64,000 nt of DNA, taken from NCBI GenBank assembly GCA_029717555.1, contig JAMDHS010000017.1:230109-294108 (forward strand), given 5' to 3'. The translations under genes were made by a program, and so were the position numbers. The notes beneath the pieces were generated by a model. That model was not told the origin of the DNA. It saw only the letters and a program-made list of their open reading frames with translations, and did not search any database. Source of the stretch: Peribolospora baueri. Lineage: Eukaryota; Basidiomycota; Peribolosporomycetes; Peribolosporales; Peribolosporaceae. This document shows, piece by piece, positions 57,469-64,000 of this stretch (the first letter of the stretch is position 1; every line of letters begins with the position of its first letter).

Positions 57469-60400
57469 CTAGCGCATCTGCGACGTGGGACCGTGCAAGA
57501 GGTCCTCGGGACACGTGGCACGCCGGCGATGAGCGTACCACTCTGGCAGCAAGGTGGGAGCCGACTGAATGCCTTGTTCGATCTCGTCCAGGGCCCTGAT
57601 CATCTGTGTGGGAAGCCGTTAGTGTCGGCGCTTGCTCTTAGGAATGTGGAAATGAACTTACATCGTAGTTGATCTCCTGTTTCACGACCGAGTCGTGGTC
57701 GTAAGCTGGGTGAAAGCGTATGTAGTCGCGCATCCAAGCTGCAGTTGTCTGAAGGGTGCCTGGATCATGAGGGAAGACATGTAGATTCTTTTGAGACACC
57801 ATCACCCACACAGGCGACGAACGGCACTCTTACTCACCATCCGCTCGTTTGCGCACTAGGTCCAAGTATTGACCAAGTTCAAATCGAGTTGCGACGTCGA
57901 TATTCATCGAGTCCAGGTAGCTCTCACAAAGACCGAGAAGGCCAGGGAACTCATCATCCTGTCCGGACAAAGCAGGGATATGATTCAGCGATCAGCTTGA
58001 CGAAAGCCAAGGCGGGGACGAAGGCACTTTACCTTCCCGCAGATTAGCTCCTCCATCGTAAACTCGTCATATTCGTCCTCTAGCGATCCGACCAAAGGGC
58101 TCGAGGCTCCAGATTGTCCCACGGCTTCGCTTTTAGGGTCGGACTCCTTTCCACCTCGTTCCCGCGTATGGGACCCGCGCGACGCACCATCGGGCTGGTG
58201 TTCCGCGGGCGATGGAGGTCGACTACTACAAGGAGTTTCATCGGAGTGACGTGACCGACTTCGAAAGATGTTCTTCCTGAAAAAGAATTTTTCCTGGCGG
58301 ACAGCGTCGCGACGATGTGCACGCTGCATGTTGACATCCACCTGAGACAACCAAGACACAACAATGCAGAACGAAACCATTAGGCCCGTGTACCTACGCT
58401 CGACGGTGCAAATGCTCGTGCTACACTCACCTTGGAAATTGGTATATAGAAGTTGACTCCGAAGCTAAGGATAGCACGGGTGAGGAGGACGATGAAAACG
58501 GAAAATGCAGCATTCTCAAAGTCGGTGACTTGAACCTCCATGCTACGGAACTCCACACGCCAACCGATGTTTGAGCCCGGTGGCGGAGGCTTGAAGCGCA
58601 TAGTCTGCCAATTAGTTGATTGTATGTTCTGAAAGGATGACAGGTCGCCGATGAGTGGGCCGTGTGAGCACTTGTGGCGGGCGCTCCCGCCATTTCGCAG
58701 GCTCATGCCTACCTCAAAGTGATCCGAAGACGTTGTATCGTCCTGGTCAATCATTTCCGAGAAGATGACCAACGGATCGCGTATGAATAGATGGGCAATA
58801 TGGTTCGCCAGAACCTCGTCGATACCTGTGATATCATGGGTTGAAAGCAGTTCGAAAATGTTGCACATATTACGAGGCCGAAACGCAGCTGCTTACCGTG
58901 TCGTAGGAGCCTTCCTTTTACTTCTTCATTGATTGGGAGGGGGTTGTCGTTGTATTCAGGACGATTCAAGGGGTCTGCCGAGATGTAGCTATCCACGCTA
59001 TCATAGCGTGACTTGGGTATCACGTAGGACCCCGGTTGAACAGGCTGAGCGTAGACGGATGGATGGCAAGGGGGCATCAGTAAGAAGAGTCTCCCGCCTC
59101 GGTGGAAGCAAAAACATACCTCAAGCCCTCGCTCCGCAGGCGTGCGATCATCCACGCTCCCAGATATTACATTCCAGCGACAATCCACGTCCGAGAGATA
59201 GCCTCGGTACGCAGGCGACGCAGCGGTGAGCGCGAGCTGTTGAACGCAATCAAGCGGGCGATCGGTGGATGGAGAATGAGAACAATTACTCCTTGAGCTT
59301 CTAAAAGCTCGGAGGAAGGGCTTACCATAATCGGGCCAACGGGAACCAGCGCGTCATACACTCGCCTTGCCTCCGCCACCGAGCATGCCTGGAACGTGAT
59401 CTGTAGGCAGCAGCACCCCATACCGAACCCCATTGCGTCCATGTATATGTGATCGGGCAATGCCGCCCCGTTCTTTGCCTCTGGAGACGTGCGCCAATGA
59501 TGGAATAAGTAAAATTGCCAATAAACATCAACCGGCGGACAGTACTACGCATGCTGACGAACAAACATATCTACCTTTGTCTTCCGGAAACAGTCCTCGA
59601 TTCAAATCTATTGACGCATCGATGAATGGCCTGGGGGTTTTTTCGTCGTGGAATATGGGCATATTAATGGCGACTTTTGACCTTCGTCGTTTCCGGATGT
59701 TGGCAGTCAAAGTGCTAAAGCGCGAAAAAAGAGGTCAGCACGCATCCCAAGAGTGCTCGATTAGAGCGAAGCATACGGGCTCACGGGAAACGAGCGTGCG
59801 GATTGATGATTTCATCGGGCAAGAAGAGGCTCCGACCGGCTTCTCCCTTGGGCTCGTAATGCGGATCGGTGAAGACTTCTTTGACGCCCAAGCGCGGAAA
59901 CGAGGTTAAGGTGATTGGAAGCTCGTTCGGCCGTAAATGAGACCGCGCAATCTTGCGTCTTATCATTAATGGACGACGTAAGTCAGATACGCGCGCAGAC
60001 ACTAGCGCATCAAGAGTGTGCTCGCTCACCGGAGTCTCATGTTCCCTTCCACACCAAGGAGGTCTTTGAAGCTCGCACTATAAGGTGCCCCAGGAGTAGA
60101 CTCGAGCATGTACCTGCCGTACTCGGGATGGAAGGTCGGGATGCTGGGAAAGAGACGTTGAAGGTTGGTTAGAGCCAGTGGGTAGCCATGAAAAAATGTA
60201 GCGCAAAATGTGATTAGCATTGCGACCTATAAAAACACGCCCCCCTCGTCGCTCTAATCAACAATCCCGGGAACGACGTCTTCAACTCACCTTCCCGGAG
60301 CGTTCACATCACCCTCTCTGCCCTTGTCCGCTAGCTCGTCGAGGATTTCCGCCTGGCGCAAACTGAGCCTGGCATTCTTATTTTCGTGATCGAAACTCAC

Positions 60401-60565
60401 GACGATGTACTCGACCTCGTCACCCCACAGCAAGACGTCGCCTCTCCGGGACTTGAGTCGGTCCCAGATGTGTAAAAACTGAGTGATGCCGTGTGTCCGA
60501 ACATGGTCGGCGAGAGGAGCTGCGTCCGACCAAGAGAGAGGCGTTCCAAGAGAGAGGAGACCCAT
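57469..60565 (-). CDS. GSH1: Glutamate-cysteine ligase, catalytic subunit
   Basis: Catalyses the first, rate-limiting step of glutathione synthesis: ATP-dependent joining of glutamate and cysteine, in the cytosol. Exons in transcription order: 60565-60291, 60143-60030, 59958-59785, 59714-59575, 59480-59326, 59236-59120, 59044-58897, 58825-58713, 58628-58431, 58341-58033, 57958-57838, 57759-57662 and 57603-57469 (698 residues; yeast Gsh1 678). Family blocks: [89 protein letters not shown] (includes the eukaryotic active-site signature), [40 protein letters not shown] and [13 protein letters not shown]. An extra Ser/Pro-rich insert of about 60 residues follows KNIFRS. It is convergent with DPL1, whose stop is 163 bases away. 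Confidence 0.96.
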
Positions 60566-61589
60566 GTTCAAGCTGTCGAACACGAGCTCCAGGCGAGCTC
60601 AGCAATATAAAATTCTGCCGTTGCTTCCAGGACGTGTCTGCTGCGTCCCGAACACGGAGAGGCGATAAGGGCCCAGTTCAACGCGATCCAAACAAACACC
60701 TGGAGGATAAAGCTGGGAAGGACTCACCGGATGGTCTGAAGGCGCTCTGGACGACGCTTGGGCTCTTCCTTACGATGATGTTCCTACCCAAGTTCTCTCT
60801 CACGGGCTCCCCGGGTGAGGCGTCCGTCTTGCCTAAAGCGTTTCGGCCGTAAGGATGGCCTTCCGTCTTCCCGATTGCCGCAGCCTCACGTGCATCACTG
60901 CACAGAGCGCGGGGTAGTCAACTGAGAAAGCATTCTGCTGATGTCTGTTGAGCCCTGAAAGCCGCGATAATGATGTGCCGTACGACAACAGAAGTGACAG
61001 CAGTAGTAAGCGGGTTCTCTGAAGGGTTAGAGAGCGACGAAAGGCTCCAGCTCTGCGGGACACGGCGTATGGCCTCGCCTTCCTATGGGACAATATTCTA
61101 CTACAGTACCGGCACCCAAATACAATCGATCGTCGATCCAAGCCAGGCACTGCCCCCAGCGAGCCATCTCCTTCACATTTCACATGCTCTAGCTGCATCG
61201 AGGTCTTGTAGGGAGAGCAGACTGATGGACAAACTCGCAACTTGAAGAAAAGCACTCGGCAGGGCCGATCCAGGGCGCTCGCCCCATATGACCAAGGCTT
61301 GGCGTTCCTTCCTTGCCCTGTCAGGACCTATTCCAAGTTGGATGAAGTGCAATGCTTCACATGGGACAAACACAACGTCGGTATTGTCTTGTAACCTGCA
61401 AAGGATTGCTAGGCCGCAGCAAGCACATCCATTTAACTTTCCCCAACCCTTGTCCCGCGCCGCAGCCGAAATCACGTGCCTTAGCACATCAGAATCCCAC
61501 ACACGTAGGCCCGACAGCGTCTCTCGTCGTCTCGCCTCCACTCTTCACACATCCAACGACCCGTCAGGAAAGATCGAGCTGTCGCCGAC
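60566..61589. promoter_or_regulatory. Divergent promoter region of GSH1 and RAD23
   Basis: About 1 kb between two opposed start codons. No coding frame is supported. GSH1 is commonly redox-regulated by AP-1 factors in fungi, but I did not identify a convincing site by eye. Confidence 0.5.
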
Positions 61590-63488
61590 ATGCAGATCAC
61601 ATTCAAGACTGTGACGAACAAGCAGTTCAAGGTGGAGGCTGGGCCGTCCGACACGGTGAGGGTCCGACGCGGCGGACAAGCAAATGCTGTAATGCGTCGG
61701 TGGTTCCTTTTTGCCACGGCTGACCTTTCGCTGTCACGGCCGACTTGGACAGATTCGAAGTCTCAAGGACAAGATCAAGGACATTCAGGGATTTGCTCCA
61801 GAACACCAGAAGATTATTTACTCAGGTGCGATGTTTTTACTTACCGTCGGTCAGGCGCATGCGCGTCTCCCCGATGGAAGCCGAGCTAGGGCACTTAACC
61901 TCGGCCTCGTCCTCCTTCAAACAGGGAAGATCCTCGATGATGCTCGTACCGTGGAGGAGTGCAAGATCAAGGAGAAGGATTTTCTGGTTGTCATGAGTTC
62001 AAAGGTTCGTACACTGCGCGCATGACATATAGCGACTACCCTATTCTATTCTTGGCTGAACTTTTCTTCCCCTCGCTCGTCACTGATCATGGCGACAGCC
62101 CAAGCCTGCTCCTTCGTCTGCGTCCACGTCATCCGCGGCCCCAGCGGCACCTTCAGCATCGAGTGCTTCGACTTCGGGAGCAGCTGCTTCAGCTCCTGCC
62201 CCTGCGCCTAGTGCAACGCCGGCAGAGACACCTAGCGCGACGAATGCTCCTGCTGCTGCCCCGGCCCAGCCAGAAGCTCCCACCCAAGCTGAGCCCGCAT
62301 TTGGTGACCAGAGCACATTCTGTGAGCTGCGTTTCCGACGCCCCTCGTCTCCACGTCACGCACGTTTTGTTGACGTCGGCTTTTTGCACGTGTCCCTCCA
62401 GTGACTGGATCTCGGCTTGAATCTGCTATGCAGAACATGATCGAGATGGGTTTCGAGAAGGACCAGGTGCAGAGAGCGATGAGGGCGAGCTTCAACAATC
62501 CAGACAGGGCCGTCGAATACCTCATGAGTGTGAGTCATACGCTCTCTGACTGCCCTGTATGGCAAATTTACTCATTTCCCCGTTTCCCGGTGTTTTAGGG
62601 CATACCCGCGCACCTTCAACAGGCTGCTTCCGGTGCTCCGGCCCAGCAGGAGCCCTCCCAAGCTTCGGCTATCCCGTCTTCTACGACCGGTCCCACCGGT
62701 GGTGAATCTGCCGCCCCAGTTTCCTCCCCTTCCCTGCAGCAAGGCGGTGCACGCAGTGGGAACCTCTTCGAGGCCGCAGCCGCGGCTGCTGCGGGCGGCG
62801 AGGCGGGTGGTGCTGCCGAAGTCGGAGCAGGAGCCGGCGGTGGTGGACAGCAAGTCATCGACCTCGGGAACCCGGCGATGCTTGGCCAACTGCGCCAACT
62901 CGTCCAGCAGAATCCCGCCGCTCTCCAGCCGATCCTTCAGGCCATTGCACAGAGCAATCCCCAACTGGCTCAGGTGAGTGGTATAAGTGAAGCATCCGGG
63001 GATTGCCCTTATTCATTAACTGTACATCGTCTATATCGGGGCGTCACACAGGCTCTGAACCAAAACCCAGAGGCGCTGATGGCCGCTCTGCTCGGCGGCG
63101 AAGGCGATTTTGGGGACGAGGAGGGAATGGCTGAGGAGTACCAGACGACGTCCATCAATGATCTTTCTGAGGAGGAGCGTGCTGCTGTTGAGCGGGTGAG
63201 AGAAGTGTTCTTCGGTGGAGATTTTGAAGGTTTCCAGTCGGCTTACCGCGGCGGTATCGTCTCATGCTCGTGTGTCGACGTCTTCTTACCGTCCAGATTC
63301 AAGCTGTTGGCCTATCTCCTGAAAAGGCGCTTGAATGCTACCTCATCTGCGGCAAGAACGAGGGTGAGCCGCGATTGTCTGGGTGGTCTCGAAGGGCCTT
63401 GTTCTCATTTCTTTCTTCGGTTTCGCTTTCTTCTCGTCCAGAACACGCCATCAACTATTACTTCGAGCACATGCAGGATGAGGATTGA
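61590..63488 (+). CDS. RAD23: Rad23: ubiquitin-receptor and nucleotide excision repair protein
   Basis: Rad23 shuttles ubiquitylated proteins to the proteasome and stabilises Rad4/XPC in excision repair. Exons 61590-61655, 61753-61825, 61925-62004, 62099-62321, 62402-62529, 62599-62973, 63052-63195, 63297-63363 and 63442-63488 give 400 residues (yeast 398). Domains in order: ubiquitin-like domain 1-73 (MQITFKTVTNKQFKVE, KIIYSGKILDDARTVEECKI), an Ala/Pro-rich linker, UBA1 about 150-190 (MIEMGFEKDQVQRAMRASF, NNPDRAVEYL), a second linker, the XPC-binding STI1-like domain (MLGQLRQLVQQNPAALQPIL, NPQLAQALNQNPEAL), and UBA2 at the C-terminus (RIQAVGLSPEKALECYLICG). A Gly/Ala-rich low-complexity run precedes the XPC-binding region. 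Confidence 0.96.
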
Positions 63489-64000
63489 CAGGCCGGACTT
63501 GGCGTATGAGTGCAGGGTTCTTGTAAATCCTCTAAATCCTCATGGAGCGCTCGCTCTTTTGTGATTTCGAAGTAGCTGTTTGTTGTGTCGCCGTAACGTT
63601 TTTGTGCACGAGGTTTGCGAATTCGCATCGTCATTTCGATTCCGCCTCCCGCGGTGCACGTGTGCCTGTCGGGGCTGTTCACTTCGGAAGCGGGGCCGAA
63701 GTCGGCGGGCGCGCCGAGAACCGACAAGAAGGGCCTCATAAAAAGCGAACGGACGGACGCTAGACGAGCACGGGAAGGGGAAGGGGAAAGGGAAAGGGAA
63801 GGGCGGTGGTTGAGTACATGATGGTCAGGTCGCGTAAGGGGCGCGTAAACGACGGGATGAAGTTGTTTGGGCGAGCGAGCGGGCTGTTATCAGGGACGTA
63901 CAGTATGTCTCAGATTTAGGCAAGGGCGCGGGGGCGCTTCGCTTCTGTTGGCAGGCTGTTTAACGCATTCATCAGCAACGGCGGGAAAGGAGGAAAAAAA
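63489..64000. other. RAD23 3' flank
   Basis: No gene recognised. A GGGAAA/GGGGAA purine array lies near 63,771-63,802. Confidence 0.45.

Noticed and set aside
1-64000. CRISPR arrays, rRNA genes, tRNA genes, bacterial-type operons
   Set aside because: None seen; the gene structure is eukaryotic throughout and the repeats found are simple or single tandem duplications.

Overview
The window reads as nuclear DNA of an intron-rich basidiomycete fungus. Every conserved gene is cut by short introns of roughly 50-150 bases with GT(G/A)-rich donors and (C/T)AG acceptors. The gene set is fungal (Wee1, Sed5, a nucleolar FKBP, sphingosine-phosphate lyase, a CalB-type lipase). The high coding density with many small introns argues against the intron-poor smut yeasts and fits Pucciniomycotina or Agaricomycotina better; genus is not resolvable by eye. 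All gene models below were built by hand by joining exons whose splice phases agree and whose product matches a known family.

Left part (1-5,435): about 5 kb of low-complexity DNA rich in short tandem repeats, with no gene I can support beyond a possible 3' tail at the very edge. 5.4-16.4 kb: Wee1 kinase (+), the spliceosomal protein Snu23 (-), the coenzyme Q chaperone Coq10 (+), a secreted CAP/PR-1 protein (+) and a secreted CalB-like lipase (-). Snu23 and Coq10 are divergent with about 225 bases between them. 18-27.4 kb: ARPC4 (-) and an Fpr3/4-type nucleolar prolyl isomerase (+) share a promoter; the Golgi syntaxin Sed5 (-) and mitochondrial succinate-semialdehyde dehydrogenase (+) are also divergent.

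27.4-37 kb: an accessory stretch holding a decayed Ty1/copia gag relic, unexplained sequence, a 1,466-residue protein with a C-terminal membrane segment and no recognised family, and a Ty3/gypsy integrase fragment. 37.4-46.1 kb is the most interesting part: a 779-residue protein carrying four copies of a CENP-B/pogo-like helix-turn-helix domain lies about 300 bases downstream of, and on the same strand as, a 26-exon telomerase reverse transcriptase gene (TERT) with all catalytic motifs intact. TERT is divergent from cytosolic isoleucyl-tRNA synthetase (+).

50.5-64 kb: a relic of a CENP-B-HTH transposase-like gene, a GH26-like secreted glycosidase whose reading frame is broken at least four times, sphingosine-1-phosphate lyase (+), glutamate-cysteine ligase (-) and the proteasome shuttle Rad23 (+). 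The genes are mostly housekeeping and unrelated in pathway; divergent pairs with short shared promoters are the main organising feature. No rRNA gene, tRNA gene or CRISPR array was found.
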